From positions 1 to 38,411 of the forward strand of contig CAZIJP010000006.1 of assembly GCA_964539615.1 (NCBI GenBank): a stretch of 38,411 nucleotides of DNA, read 5' to 3'. The position numbers and the translations under genes are program-made. The stretch comes from CAYRFE01 sp964539615. GTDB taxonomy: Bacteria; Macinerneyibacteriota; Macinerneyibacteria; Macinerneyibacteriales; CAYRFE01. This document shows positions 6,687-15,589 of the stretch, in pieces; the stretch's first letter is position 1, and each line of letters begins with the position of its first letter. The notes beneath the pieces were generated by a model that worked only from the letters and a program-made list of their open reading frames with translations, searched no databases and had not been told where the DNA came from.

Positions 6687-7559
6687 CTACGGTGTAAAAA
6701 CAATTGATGAACCGCCGGGCCCGCCATAATAAATCGTTCCACCGGTGCCGAATGTCCAATCGATCTTCACATTCCAAGACCATGAAGCATCAGACGGCCA
6801 TGTATTGTCTGATGGAGGCGAATCATAAATATCATCCAAGAACTCAAAAGAAGTTAACCCGGTTTTATGCAACGCAAAAAGATTAACAGGATTTGTACCA
6901 TTCATGGATACACGCATCACATTACGGCGTATGTCGTCATCGGTGAAATTTTTATGAACATCAAGCACAAAAAGATAGGTAGCAGAGTCGATCGTTTCCA
7001 AAACCAATTGGATCTTTGCCCGACTTGTTGCAGCAGCCAAACTAACACCGTCAACAACGGTGATCTTACATTTTTGATTTGCATAATCAAAAACGATATC
7101 CTTTTTAAAATAATATGCGGGAGAGGCAGAGGTAAGGGTTATCGAATAGTAATATATCTCTCCGACCTTTTCCGCCGTTACGGTTCCGCTTACCGTGATC
7201 GTTGTCAATGCATTACCATCATCATCATAACGGATCAAATCATATGTAAAATTTTTTGTGATCATTCCGTCATCGAGATTCTCATTGAGAAAATATCCGC
7301 GGCGTATATCGAGCAACATTTCAAAATATCGTTTCAAGCTTTCAAATACCGGCAGAAGATATCCTTCGCCAATCGTTTTATTTGATCCGGTCTGTGTAGA
7401 TGCATTGATATCAGTCACGATAACGGATTGCGCAGCTGTGATAGCTGTCAGGGCTGTGTCGGGTAACAAAGCGGTAGTTTCGGTCTCAGTGATCTTATTA
7501 CACGAAAATACCGTAAGCGCAACTGCCAAAATACACAGATAGCGTAGAATTATTTCCAT
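6687..7559 (-). CDS. hypothetical lipoprotein
   Basis: This 290-residue protein has a lipoprotein signal: hydrophobic core to residue 17, then lipobox VFSC with C20 as the lipidated residue. I do not recognise a family. The mature part is Thr-, Asp- and Tyr-rich with many alternating beta-strand-like stretches (for example SGTVTAEKVGEIYYYSITL) and ends in a Gly- and Trp-rich tail containing SWSWNVKIDW and YYGGPGG. This suggests a beta-sandwich surface or periplasmic protein. ATG 7557-7559 is preceded by AAGGAGGAG. It has its own promoter and terminator and stands alone between the fhs operon and the MarR gene, so context gives no role. Confidence 0.8.
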   Translation of the reverse strand: MEIILRYLCILAVALTVFSCNKITETETTALLPDTALTAITAAQSVIVTDINASTQTGSNKTIGEGYLLPVFESLKRYFEMLLDIRRGYFLNENLDDGMITKNFTYDLIRYDDDGNALTTITVSGTVTAEKVGEIYYYSITLTSASPAYYFKKDIVFDYANQKCKITVVDGVSLAAATSRAKIQLVLETIDSATYLFVLDVHKNFTDDDIRRNVMRVSMNGTNPVNLFALHKTGLTSFEFLDDIYDSPPSDNTWPSDASWSWNVKIDWTFGTGGTIYYGGPGGSSIVFTP

Positions 7560-7586
7560 AATCTCCTCCTTAATACCACATTTCTA

Positions 7587-7615
7587 AGCATACTGCCGAA
7601 TTTAAAAAACTACAA
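7587..7615 (-). promoter_or_regulatory. candidate promoter of the lipoprotein gene
   Basis: On the minus strand, TTGTAG (7615-7610) and TATGCT (7592-7587) are separated by 17 nt. Transcription would start near 7580, giving a leader of about 20 nt that contains the Shine-Dalgarno. The rest of the gap up to 7726 shows nothing I can name. Confidence 0.45.
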
Positions 7616-7726
7616 GGGCTAATATCGTTCTCCTCGGTTTTGATTCGGCCGGGTATTCAACATTAAATACTACATTTTTCTAGAGCACCATGGAATCCAC
7701 CTTCTCATATCAATCATAAATAGTTC

Positions 7727-7752
7727 AAAAAAATCAGTTCCGGGCTGAACCT
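7727..7752 (-). terminator. possible weak terminator at the end of the 16-gene operon
   Basis: Just past the fhs stop, the minus strand has GTTC and GAAC (extendable with a bulge) closing a short loop, followed after three bases by seven T. The stem is short, so termination may be partial. Confidence 0.4.
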
Positions 7753-7757
7753 CACAA

Positions 7758-9416
7758 TCAAAACAATCCAAAGATATTGCCGTCATCATCGATATCGATC
7801 TTTTCAGCTGCAGGCATTTCCGGTAAACCCGGCATTCGCATGATATCACCGCTTATAACGACGAGAAAGCCCGGACCGGCATTGACCATAACATCTGATA
7901 TTTCCATTTCAAATCCTGAAGGACGACCTAATAATTTCGGATCATCAGAAAGAGAATACTGTGTCTTTGCCATACAGACAGCCAAATTATCATAGCCGTT
8001 CTTTACGATCTGACGAATATCATTGCGTGCGCTTTTTGTGAACAGAACACGGCCGGAGCCGTAGATCTCGCTTGCGATCTTTTCGATCTTCGCTTCAACC
8101 GGATCATTCAATTCATACAAAAACTTTATCGATGATTGTTTTTTATCAATAGATTCCACTACAGCCTGCGCCAATTCAATGGCACCTTCTCCGCCCTTCT
8201 TCCATACTTCCGCAACATAGATACCGTATTTTTGTGCAACACAACAATGCTTAACGGCAACGATCTCGTCATCGGTATCATGTTCAAATCGATTCACGGC
8301 AATGATCGGATGCATACCGAATTTAACGGCATTCTCAATGTGCTTTTCAAGATTGACCAAGCCTTTGGCTACTGCTTGTGGATTCGGCTCGGAAAGCTTA
8401 TCTTTTGCCACACCGCCATGCATTTTCAACGCACGGATCGTAGCGACCAATACCAACGCTTTCGGTTGTAATCCTGCATATCGGCATTTGATATCAAAGA
8501 ATTTCTCGCCGCCAAGATCAAGTCCGAAACCGGCTTCTGTCACGGCATAATCCGCATACGATAATGCCATTTTTGTCGCAAGCACGCTGTTGGTGCCTTG
8601 CGCAATATTTGCGAACGGTCCTCCGTGAATAAATGCCGGCACGCCTTCGATGCTTTGCACCAAATTCGGTTTCATTGCATCTTTCAATAATGCTGCAACA
8701 GCTCCAGCAATTTTCAGATCATTGACGGTGACCGGATTACGGTCATAATCGTATCCTATCAATATCCTGCCGATACGTTTTTTTAGATCGGCATACGATT
8801 CGGACAAGCACAACGTGGCCATGACCTCAGATGCTGCCGTGATGTCAAAACCACTCTCGCGCGGAAAACTGCTTGCCGGTCCACCTAATCCAATGATCAT
8901 GCGACGCAATGCTCTGTCGTTCATGTCCATAACTCGCGGCCAGACCACACGCCGCGGGTCTAAAGGCAATGACCTGTGATGCAGCGTATTATCAATTACA
9001 GCAGCGATCAGATTGTGAGCGGTTGTCACGGCATGCAAATCACCGGTAAAATGGAGATTGATATCTTCCATAGGAAGAACCTGAGAATAGCCTCCTCCGG
9101 TGGCGCCGCCCTTAACGCCCATGACCGGGCCAAGCGATGGCTCACGAAGTGCAATAGCCGTTCTTTTTCCAATTTTTGCCAATCCCTGCGCCAATCCGAT
9201 TGTAACGGTCGTCTTACCTTCGCCGGCAAAGGTCGGTGTAAGCGCTGAGACAAGGATCAAATTTCCGGAAGGTTGTTTGCCTTCCAGAGCTTTTAAACTG
9301 ACCTTTGCTTTATAATTCCCGTAATGTTCTATGAGTTCTTCGGAAATTCCGATTTTTTGTGCGATCTCAGATATTGGACGTATTTTAATTGATCGAGCTA
9401 TCGTGATATCATCCAT
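7758..9416 (-). CDS. fhs: formate-tetrahydrofolate ligase
   Basis: This 552-residue enzyme condenses formate, ATP and tetrahydrofolate to 10-formyl-tetrahydrofolate. The length is normal. The nucleotide loop reads TPTFAGEGKTT (residues 60-70), where most homologues have TPTPAGEGKTT. Other family signatures are GGYSQVLPMEDINLHFTGD, GGPFANIAQGTNS and VATIRALKMHGG. It is the last gene of the long operon: its ATG overlaps the ptsI stop by one base (TAATG), so translation is coupled. In anaerobes the enzyme works in purine synthesis, formate assimilation or the reverse ATP-yielding direction. The lpd and lipA genes in the same operon suggest a link to glycine cleavage, which would be inference as no gcv genes are present here. 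Confidence 0.96.
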   Translation of the reverse strand: MDDITIARSIKIRPISEIAQKIGISEELIEHYGNYKAKVSLKALEGKQPSGNLILVSALTPTFAGEGKTTVTIGLAQGLAKIGKRTAIALREPSLGPVMGVKGGATGGGYSQVLPMEDINLHFTGDLHAVTTAHNLIAAVIDNTLHHRSLPLDPRRVVWPRVMDMNDRALRRMIIGLGGPASSFPRESGFDITAASEVMATLCLSESYADLKKRIGRILIGYDYDRNPVTVNDLKIAGAVAALLKDAMKPNLVQSIEGVPAFIHGGPFANIAQGTNSVLATKMALSYADYAVTEAGFGLDLGGEKFFDIKCRYAGLQPKALVLVATIRALKMHGGVAKDKLSEPNPQAVAKGLVNLEKHIENAVKFGMHPIIAVNRFEHDTDDEIVAVKHCCVAQKYGIYVAEVWKKGGEGAIELAQAVVESIDKKQSSIKFLYELNDPVEAKIEKIASEIYGSGRVLFTKSARNDIRQIVKNGYDNLAVCMAKTQYSLSDDPKLLGRPSGFEMEISDVMVNAGPGFLVVISGDIMRMPGLPEMPAAEKIDIDDDGNIFGLF

Positions 9417-11179
9417 TAGGCATCCCCCTCCTGTGAGTAATTATACAATATGGACGACAACACCTCCCTGTTATAGGTCATGAAATAATCTTCAATGGAG
9501 CTTTCGTCTTCATAATGTATACTTTTAGCCACCAACTCTTTACATTTAGAATATTCTGATTCGCGAATTATTTTTTTAATTTCCAATAATCGCCCCGGTG
9601 CGACAGAAAAACAGTCAAGATCAAATCCGATCAGCATCATGGTAAATTCGGGTTTACCAGCCATTTCTCCGCACATGGTCACATCAATTTTACGGTTATG
9701 CGCATTGTTGATGATCATTTTCAACAAACGCAATATTGCCGGATTGAAAGGATTATAAAGATATGAAACGCGTTCATTCACACGGTCAACAGCCAGTGTA
9801 TATTGGATCAAATCATTTGTACCGATGCTGAAAAAATCGCATTCCTTCGCCAATAGATCCGAGATGATCGCGGCAGAAGGCACTTCCATCATAATCCCGA
9901 TCGCAATCGTTTCATCAAAAGCCACCCCACGGTCACGCAACTCATCCTTCGCTTCTTCGACAACGGCTTTAGCCTGGCGAAGCTCTGTGATGCTGCTGAT
10001 CATCGGAAACATGATTTTTAGATTTTTTAATTTTGACGCCCGCAATATGGCTCTCAATTGCGTTTTGAAAAAATCCTTGAATTCCAAACACAATCTGATC
10101 CCGCGCACCCCTAAAAATGGATTCATTTCTTTTGGCAATTGAAAATGAGATATGAATTTATCCCCTCCGATATCAGCCGTACGTATCACGACTTCCCGAG
10201 GATATACAAGATTGGAAACGTATTTATATAATTCGTATTGTTCATCTTCACTTGGTAGAGTTTCACGCATGAATAAATACTCGGTACGGAACAGACCTAC
10301 TCCGTCAGCGCCGTATTGATTGACAATATCTGCTTCTTTGACCAATTCCATATTCATTTCCAAGCGAATACGTTTACCGTCGCGCGTAACTGCTTCTTCT
10401 GTCCGAAGCCGTTCCAGGCTTTTCATATAATTGATGTAATGTGCACGTTTTTCTTTATAACGATGTATAGTGTCCTCATCAGGATTCACAATGATCGATC
10501 CATTGTGCGCATCAATAATAATGATTGATTCTGCTGTTAATGCCGCAATGATACCTTCCGCACCAACGATCGCAGGAATATCGATTGAACGAGCCATTAT
10601 GGCAACATGTGACGTGGTCCCGCCAACTTCGGTGACTATACCTTTTATCATTGCACGGTCGAGTTCTGCCATGTCGGAGGGTGCTATGGAATGGGCGACA
10701 AGTATCACATCATGTTCTTTATCTATGACCGGCATCGTCTGAACACCAAGGTAATTTTTAAGGATTCGTCTACCGACATCAAGAAGATCGTTCGCCCGTT
10801 CACGCAAATACACATCGTCCATGCCTTCAAAAACAGCAATAAGCCCGTTGAGTACTTCGTTGAATGCAAAGTCGACTGAAACATGCTCCGTTTTTGCTTT
10901 TTTCAGTGATTTATCAATGAGATTCGGGTCATTTAAAAGCAATATGTGTGCATCAAAGATAGCTGATTCTTCGATACCGATGGTATTTTTAACCTTGTTT
11001 TTTAAGAGTGTTAATTCCTGACGGGTCTTTTCGATAGCTTTCTCAAAGGAAAGTATCTGCCGTTCCAATTCATCATCATGCACCTCAACTCGCTGAACGG
11101 TAATGCCCGTGCCTTTAAGCAGGACTACCTTACCGATAGCAATACCGCTCGATGCCGATATGCCTAGGAACGTTTTCAA
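9416..11179 (-). CDS. ptsI: PTS enzyme I (phosphoenolpyruvate-protein phosphotransferase)
   Basis: This 587-residue cytoplasmic enzyme transfers phosphate from PEP to HPr and is full length for the family. The swivelling domain carries the phosphorylated histidine H191 in GGTTSHVAIMAR. The C-terminal PEP barrel shows GADGVGLFRTEYLFM, GIMMEVPSA, FFSIGTNDLIQY and a late MCGEMAG containing the catalytic Cys. The start is TTG at 11177-11179, immediately after the ptsH stop codon, with AGGAG about six bases upstream; the sequence MKTFLGISASSGIAIG fits the family N-terminus. It is the only enzyme I in the window and feeds the ptsH, EIIB and EIIA proteins encoded just upstream. Confidence 0.97.
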   Translation of the reverse strand: MKTFLGISASSGIAIGKVVLLKGTGITVQRVEVHDDELERQILSFEKAIEKTRQELTLLKNKVKNTIGIEESAIFDAHILLLNDPNLIDKSLKKAKTEHVSVDFAFNEVLNGLIAVFEGMDDVYLRERANDLLDVGRRILKNYLGVQTMPVIDKEHDVILVAHSIAPSDMAELDRAMIKGIVTEVGGTTSHVAIMARSIDIPAIVGAEGIIAALTAESIIIIDAHNGSIIVNPDEDTIHRYKEKRAHYINYMKSLERLRTEEAVTRDGKRIRLEMNMELVKEADIVNQYGADGVGLFRTEYLFMRETLPSEDEQYELYKYVSNLVYPREVVIRTADIGGDKFISHFQLPKEMNPFLGVRGIRLCLEFKDFFKTQLRAILRASKLKNLKIMFPMISSITELRQAKAVVEEAKDELRDRGVAFDETIAIGIMMEVPSAAIISDLLAKECDFFSIGTNDLIQYTLAVDRVNERVSYLYNPFNPAILRLLKMIINNAHNRKIDVTMCGEMAGKPEFTMMLIGFDLDCFSVAPGRLLEIKKIIRESEYSKCKELVAKSIHYEDESSIEDYFMTYNREVLSSILYNYSQEGDA

Positions 11180-11449
11180 TTATTCTCCTTCACCAAATTT
11201 ATCGTTGATCAAATGACTGATCGCTTCAAATGCCTCAATTTCATCATTGCCTTCAACTTTCAACTGCAAAACATCACCTTTGCCAACAGCCAACATCATC
11301 ACGCCGAGTATACTTTTAGCATTTACTTCCTGCCCGTTAAACTCCACAAAAACTTCGGAATCATAGGATGAGGCCTTTTGTACAAGAAGTGCTGCAGCGC
11401 GTGCATGAAGCCCAAGTTTGTTGATTATTTCGATCTGCTTTTCAATCAT
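11180..11449 (-). CDS. ptsH: phosphocarrier protein HPr
   Basis: This 89-residue small carrier has the enzyme I target H15 in KLGLHARAA and the regulatory serine S46 in AKSILGVMML. An intact S46 surrounded by the usual helix residues matches the presence of hprK in the same operon, so serine phosphorylation control is likely to work. ATG 11447-11449 overlaps the EIID stop (ATGA), and the stop directly abuts ptsI. Confidence 0.97.
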   Translation of the reverse strand: MIEKQIEIINKLGLHARAAALLVQKASSYDSEVFVEFNGQEVNAKSILGVMMLAVGKGDVLQLKVEGNDEIEAFEAISHLINDKFGEGE

Positions 11450-12198
11450 AATACACTCCCGATCATTAATATAAGTAAAAACAATGCAACAATAACAATA
11501 TTAGGGATCTTTTTGACAACATAGATCGCGAGCATGGACATGATCACTACCCAAAGCACCGATCTCCTCCCCTCATCCGCCGGGATTAACGCTGATCCTT
11601 TGATCAGTGACACCAGCGCATACCCCCAGAATGCTCCGATAAAAAGTATAGCCGATTTTTGAATAATATCTACGATTTTTTGCATTTCCAATTTTTTTAA
11701 AGTCAGTATGAAACTTTTACCTTCTCGGTAACCAATCTTTAAACCGATATAGCGGATCGATATTTGTATAGTATTATATAACACAAAAAGACCGGCGATC
11801 CCGAGTAATGCTGTTTTGGGCGTACCGGCAATATACAACCACATCACTGTCAGCATAATTGCTGCAGGTTTTACTGCAGCCCAGAAAAAACTGTCTCCTA
11901 ATGCAGCCAAAGGAGCCATCATGATCATCCGTAATCGTTCAACTGATATTGAACGCCCATCGCCCGCTGCGGTCTCCTCTTCATACTTCAATGCTGCTCC
12001 GGCAATAAAAGGAGCCATATACGGATGAGTACTGAAATATGAATTATAGCGTAGTATTACCGATCGCATGCCAGCTTTGCCGTACAGCTTTTCTAAATTT
12101 GATGCCACTGCCAGAAAAAAACCGTAAGACATCAATGAATTGTAGTTCCATCCGACCTGTATGAAAAGTAATCGAAAAAAAACTCCTATAAAATCCAT
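11446..12198 (-). CDS. mannose-family PTS permease component EIID
   Basis: This 250-residue inner-membrane subunit shows the family's start pattern RLLFIQVGWNYNSLMSYGF, followed by the MAPFIAGAALKYEEE and APLAALGDSFFWA stretches typical of EIID of the mannose/fructose/sorbose family. Hydrophobic segments cluster in the C-terminal half, ending in a strongly hydrophobic tail. It pairs with EIIC to form the sugar channel. The gene overlaps EIIC by 13 nt and ptsH by 4 nt. The substrate cannot be inferred from sequence alone; a hexose or amino sugar is plausible for this family. Confidence 0.92.
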   Translation of the reverse strand: MDFIGVFFRLLFIQVGWNYNSLMSYGFFLAVASNLEKLYGKAGMRSVILRYNSYFSTHPYMAPFIAGAALKYEEETAAGDGRSISVERLRMIMMAPLAALGDSFFWAAVKPAAIMLTVMWLYIAGTPKTALLGIAGLFVLYNTIQISIRYIGLKIGYREGKSFILTLKKLEMQKIVDIIQKSAILFIGAFWGYALVSLIKGSALIPADEGRRSVLWVVIMSMLAIYVVKKIPNIVIVALFLLILMIGSVL

Positions 12199-12881
12199 GA
12201 CATGATCCCCCCGAGTAATCCGCCTAAAGCTCCGTAATAAAAGAATCGGCTCCGGCCTTTCTCCATAAAGCGATCAAGGAGAAATAACACCGCAATAATT
12301 GGCAATGTATTCCAGAAAAACTCCAATGCCGTAGAATACTTAGCCATGACATCCGGTATAAGAATGAGTATTCCCGTGGTTATCTGTGAAGCGGCGAAAC
12401 TCAAACCGGTTATATTTATTCCATATAAAAGAAAGGTGGCCAGTAATGATAGTGCTCCTCCCCGATAATAACACAGCCTGTTCCCCGTTTTGGCATAAGA
12501 ATAAAAGCTCCAGCGCGTTATCGGTTCATTCATTTTTCGTATAGCAATTTCAAGCGTTCGCCCCCAATATGCTGCTCCCATTGCTAAAAAAAATAAAATA
12601 ACCAATGCCGTCACTGATGGCTCTTTTAATAAGAGATACGATGACCAAAATACAGCTGCTCCAAACCCGGCAAACGGAGGTATTGATGCACCTACGGCAA
12701 GTCTGCCCAGATACACCAGTTCTAAATTCACAGCTGTTTTCAGCGCTGTCGCGGTATCACGGGTAAAACAGGACAATATCGGGATCATAATTACCGGTTG
12801 TGATAGTAAGAATTGCCCTACATACGTACTATCAAGTAAAAAAAACGACGATAATGTGACGGAAATAATAAAGTCATTCAT
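12186..12881 (-). CDS. mannose-family PTS permease component EIIC
   Basis: This is a 231-residue polytopic membrane protein with about six or seven hydrophobic segments. TAVNLELVYLGRLAVGAS followed by PPFAGFGAAVFWS matches the conserved early region of EIIC of the mannose/sorbose family. It is somewhat shorter than the 250-270 residues common in that family. It overlaps EIIB by 4 nt (ATGA). With EIID present too, this cluster should encode a real transporter rather than only a regulatory phosphorelay of the PTS-Ntr type. Confidence 0.88.
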   Translation of the reverse strand: MNDFIISVTLSSFFLLDSTYVGQFLLSQPVIMIPILSCFTRDTATALKTAVNLELVYLGRLAVGASIPPFAGFGAAVFWSSYLLLKEPSVTALVILFFLAMGAAYWGRTLEIAIRKMNEPITRWSFYSYAKTGNRLCYYRGGALSLLATFLLYGINITGLSFAASQITTGILILIPDVMAKYSTALEFFWNTLPIIAVLFLLDRFMEKGRSRFFYYGALGGLLGGIMSWIL

Positions 12882-13351
12882 AATTGGGTTAAATAATCTC
12901 CTCGTTTATCGGTAGGCACAATACGCCAATCTATAATAATTCCTCGTGCCGACAATTGTTTTACCGTTTCCCGCTCCTCTGCATTAAGAAAAACAGCTTT
13001 TGTTATCTGTTCCTTCCCTTTTGCAAATCGCATACCGCCAATATTTACTTCGGTAAGATCGATGCCGCTTTCCAATAAAGGGATAAATATTTGCGGATTC
13101 TTAACAAGAATTATACTGCGCAATCCGGGATCATGCACAAACTTTGGCAACTCCCGAATAGCATCTTCTGTGGAAAATATTGATAATTCCAACTCATAAG
13201 GCACGCTCATTTCGAGGAGACTTCTTTCAAACATATCCGATGCAATATGATCGTCAATAACGGCCAAATGATTCGCATCTAGTGCATTTTTCCAACCAAC
13301 GGCAACTTGGCCGTGTACCAATCTATCATCAACTCGCGCAAGTACTATCAT
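12878..13351 (-). CDS. mannose-family PTS component EIIB
   Basis: This is a 157-residue cytoplasmic phosphotransfer domain. Beginning at ATG 13349-13351 it reads MIVLARVDDRLVHGQVAVGW; H13 in RLVHGQ is the phosphorylated residue of this EIIB class. The frame stays open eight codons further upstream, but that would lie within the EIIA gene, whereas this ATG makes an ATGA overlap with the EIIA stop and has AAGGA about 8 nt upstream. It hands phosphate from EIIA to the sugar carried by EIIC/EIID. Confidence 0.93.
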   Translation of the reverse strand: MIVLARVDDRLVHGQVAVGWKNALDANHLAVIDDHIASDMFERSLLEMSVPYELELSIFSTEDAIRELPKFVHDPGLRSIILVKNPQIFIPLLESGIDLTEVNIGGMRFAKGKEQITKAVFLNAEERETVKQLSARGIIIDWRIVPTDKRGDYLTQL

Positions 13352-13752
13352 CGTTTTTTCCTTTGCTCTGCCCATTTTTTCAGATCAACGATAGCATCCC
13401 GCCCCTGGGGAACAAGCATCTCACATAAGGTTTCCGGATCGCTTTTCCGCATGGTATAAAATACTATTAAAACCGGCAAATTGATCCCGGTAAATAAATA
13501 AACCCGCTCTTCTTCAAGAAACCGTAACGATATGTTTGCACAACTGCCACCCAAAATATCTGTAAATAAAAATATTCGATCATCGGGACGGTCTTCGATA
13601 AATTTCCTGACCGATCGTTGCAATTCATCGATACCATCGCATTGACCGAAAGATAACGCTTCAATACAATCAACCGGTCCGACTATCAATTCCAACGTTT
13701 CTTTCATCGCCTTACCCATTTTACCATGCGTAACGATCAATCCGTAATTCAT
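13348..13752 (-). CDS. mannose-family PTS component EIIA
   Basis: This 134-residue domain has the phosphorylatable H9 in LIVTHGKMG and the conserved LFTDILGGS loop of the mannose-type EIIA fold. It is a single free-standing domain, as in the HPrK-linked PTS clusters of several non-model diderms, and not fused to EIIB as in Escherichia coli ManX. The ATG overlaps the whiA stop by 4 nt. It accepts phosphate from HPr-His15. Confidence 0.94.
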   Translation of the reverse strand: MNYGLIVTHGKMGKAMKETLELIVGPVDCIEALSFGQCDGIDELQRSVRKFIEDRPDDRIFLFTDILGGSCANISLRFLEEERVYLFTGINLPVLIVFYTMRKSDPETLCEMLVPQGRDAIVDLKKWAEQRKKR

Positions 13753-14642
13753 GTTTTACCGCCTAAGGTCTGATACAAACGCTCCAGTTTTTTCATTCTG
13801 CTTGATACGCCGCCTTTTGATATTGGCGTAGAGAACAACTGTCCCATCTCTTCAAAAGATAACGACGGGTTTTCCAATCTGACAAACGCGGCATCACGTA
13901 AAGTATCGGGCAGATTCTCCAACCCGATCTTTTCGTCTATCGCTTCGATTATATCTTTATAGTGCTCGTAACTGTCAACCTGACGGCTTACATTGGCCAT
14001 CGAATAATTGGTCAAAAGCACCGTTTTATTTTTATTTTCATTATAGAGCGCTTGTTCTGCCAATGTCTGATTCATGGCAGGACATTGAAGATATGTGAAC
14101 AGCTCTTGTAAATGACATGCTCCTTTTAGAATTATCCTGCGTTCATATTCATAAAATTTTATCCCGGCTTGTTCCAACAACGATTTTGTCAGGATATACA
14201 GATCATCTTTAATACGGATCTCTAATTGATACGCTTCTTTAAAAGCAAGCAAATATCCTTTATATAACACAATTTCCTGTAATGCCGAGCGTCTGCAACA
14301 TGGTGTATTGATCTCAAGCTCTGGTAACCAGGTCCCATCATCCGCTAAGATGTTGAGTTCTGAAAGCAACGAGCGCTCTGCAGTAAAACTCACCCAATAC
14401 TTGGACTCATTATAAACGATCTCCCGCTCGATCATGCTGCCGGCGAATTTCCCGTACAAATCGATGATCCGTCGTATGATACCGGCATCATCATGTTTAA
14501 ATTCTAAAAAATATTTCCCGTCTCGGCGATGTAGCAAGCCATAGAAACGAAATGCAATGCTAAGAACGGTTCCGATACAACATATATCGGAAACATGAAC
14601 GCTTTTGAGCGTATCTTTTAAAATATCATTACTCTTTATCAT
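13749..14642 (-). CDS. whiA: WhiA-like DNA-binding protein (LAGLIDADG fold plus HTH)
   Basis: This is a 297-residue protein. The C-terminal 100 residues are close to WhiA: NYSMANVSRQVDSYEHY, then ENLPDTLRDAAFVRLENP and a helix-turn-helix ending PISKGGVSSRMKKLERL. The middle segment beginning CCRRSALQEIVLYKGYL corresponds to the conserved turn of the WhiA LAGLIDADG-like domain. WhiA is a sporulation regulator in Streptomyces and affects division and chromosome segregation in Bacillus; it is rare outside monoderms. Its function here is unknown. It lies between hprK (14-nt overlap) and EIIA (4-nt overlap), the position commonly held by rapZ in related clusters. Family assignment is firm; role is not. 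Confidence 0.88.
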   Translation of the reverse strand: MIKSNDILKDTLKSVHVSDICCIGTVLSIAFRFYGLLHRRDGKYFLEFKHDDAGIIRRIIDLYGKFAGSMIEREIVYNESKYWVSFTAERSLLSELNILADDGTWLPELEINTPCCRRSALQEIVLYKGYLLAFKEAYQLEIRIKDDLYILTKSLLEQAGIKFYEYERRIILKGACHLQELFTYLQCPAMNQTLAEQALYNENKNKTVLLTNYSMANVSRQVDSYEHYKDIIEAIDEKIGLENLPDTLRDAAFVRLENPSLSFEEMGQLFSTPISKGGVSSRMKKLERLYQTLGGKT

Positions 14643-15588
14643 TTCGCTTCGCTTTTTCTTTTATCTTGGTCATTAATTGTGTCGTTATTTTCATCGGCGC
14701 ATCGTAACCGAGTTTTTTTGCAAATTCATTTTTTGCCACAACTTCAATAATCGTACAAATATTTTTCCCGGATGTTATCGGAATTGTATACATCGGGACC
14801 TCTACTCCGAGAATGCGATATTGTTCCCGATCAAGCCCGAGCCGTTCAACATGGCGATTTTTGTCAAACATGACTAAATTTACCACCATATCAATTCGTT
14901 TATGCTCACTGACAGCACTTAATCCAAAAAAATCCTTGATGTTGATGATACCGACGCCTCGAATCTCCAGATAATGCCGCATGAATGATGAAGAAAACCC
15001 ATACAATTCTTTATTCTTTTTTTTCACATAGACAACATCATCGGCAACTAAACGATACCCCCTGCGAATCAATTCAAGTGCGCATTCGCTTTTTCCTACC
15101 CCGCTTTTTCCGATTATCAATACTCCCATTTCTGCAAGATCCATGTGCACGCCGTGCACGGTTGTCTCTTCAGCAAATAACAGATCAAGAAGATCAACGA
15201 AAGAGCGGAAAATATCCAAATATGATAATTGGCATATAAATACCGGTATGGATTTACTGCGGCAAAAAGACTCAAGCTCTTGGCCGCTTTCTGTATACCG
15301 TTCTAAAAACACCGCTTCAAGTTCATGATCGATCAACTTTGAAAATATCTCTTCCCGCTTTATACCTGGGATCGAATGAAGATATGCTAATTCCTGCTTA
15401 GAAAAAAACAAAATAGCCTTGCGGGGAAAATGATCCCAAAATCCCGCTAACGCAACGCTCGGCGAATGAATATCAGGGAAAGACAGCTGTTTATCCAACC
15501 ATCCGTCCTCCCCTTTATACTCCACATCCAAGTGATTTTCCGACAAAAGCATCAGTAGATCACGGACACGGACAACACGTTTGTTCAT
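14629..15588 (-). CDS. hprK: HPr kinase/phosphorylase
   Basis: This 319-residue enzyme phosphorylates or dephosphorylates HPr on Ser46 in response to energy state. Motifs: HGVHMDL region (145-151), Walker A GKSGVGKS (160-167), VADDVV (181-186) and the HprK signature EIRGVGIIN (208-216). The N-terminal regulatory domain is present and the length is normal for the bifunctional enzyme. The target, HPr with an intact S46, is encoded in the same operon. ATG 15586-15588 follows the hpf stop by one base with no clear Shine-Dalgarno, which suggests translational coupling. Confidence 0.96.
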   Translation of the reverse strand: MNKRVVRVRDLLMLLSENHLDVEYKGEDGWLDKQLSFPDIHSPSVALAGFWDHFPRKAILFFSKQELAYLHSIPGIKREEIFSKLIDHELEAVFLERYTESGQELESFCRSKSIPVFICQLSYLDIFRSFVDLLDLLFAEETTVHGVHMDLAEMGVLIIGKSGVGKSECALELIRRGYRLVADDVVYVKKKNKELYGFSSSFMRHYLEIRGVGIINIKDFFGLSAVSEHKRIDMVVNLVMFDKNRHVERLGLDREQYRILGVEVPMYTIPITSGKNICTIIEVVAKNEFAKKLGYDAPMKITTQLMTKIKEKAKRNDKE

Positions 15589-15589
15589 A

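Noticed and set aside
7621..7726. Short frames in the gap upstream of the lipoprotein gene
   Set aside because: The longest I noticed is 14 codons without a ribosome site; there is no evidence of a gene.
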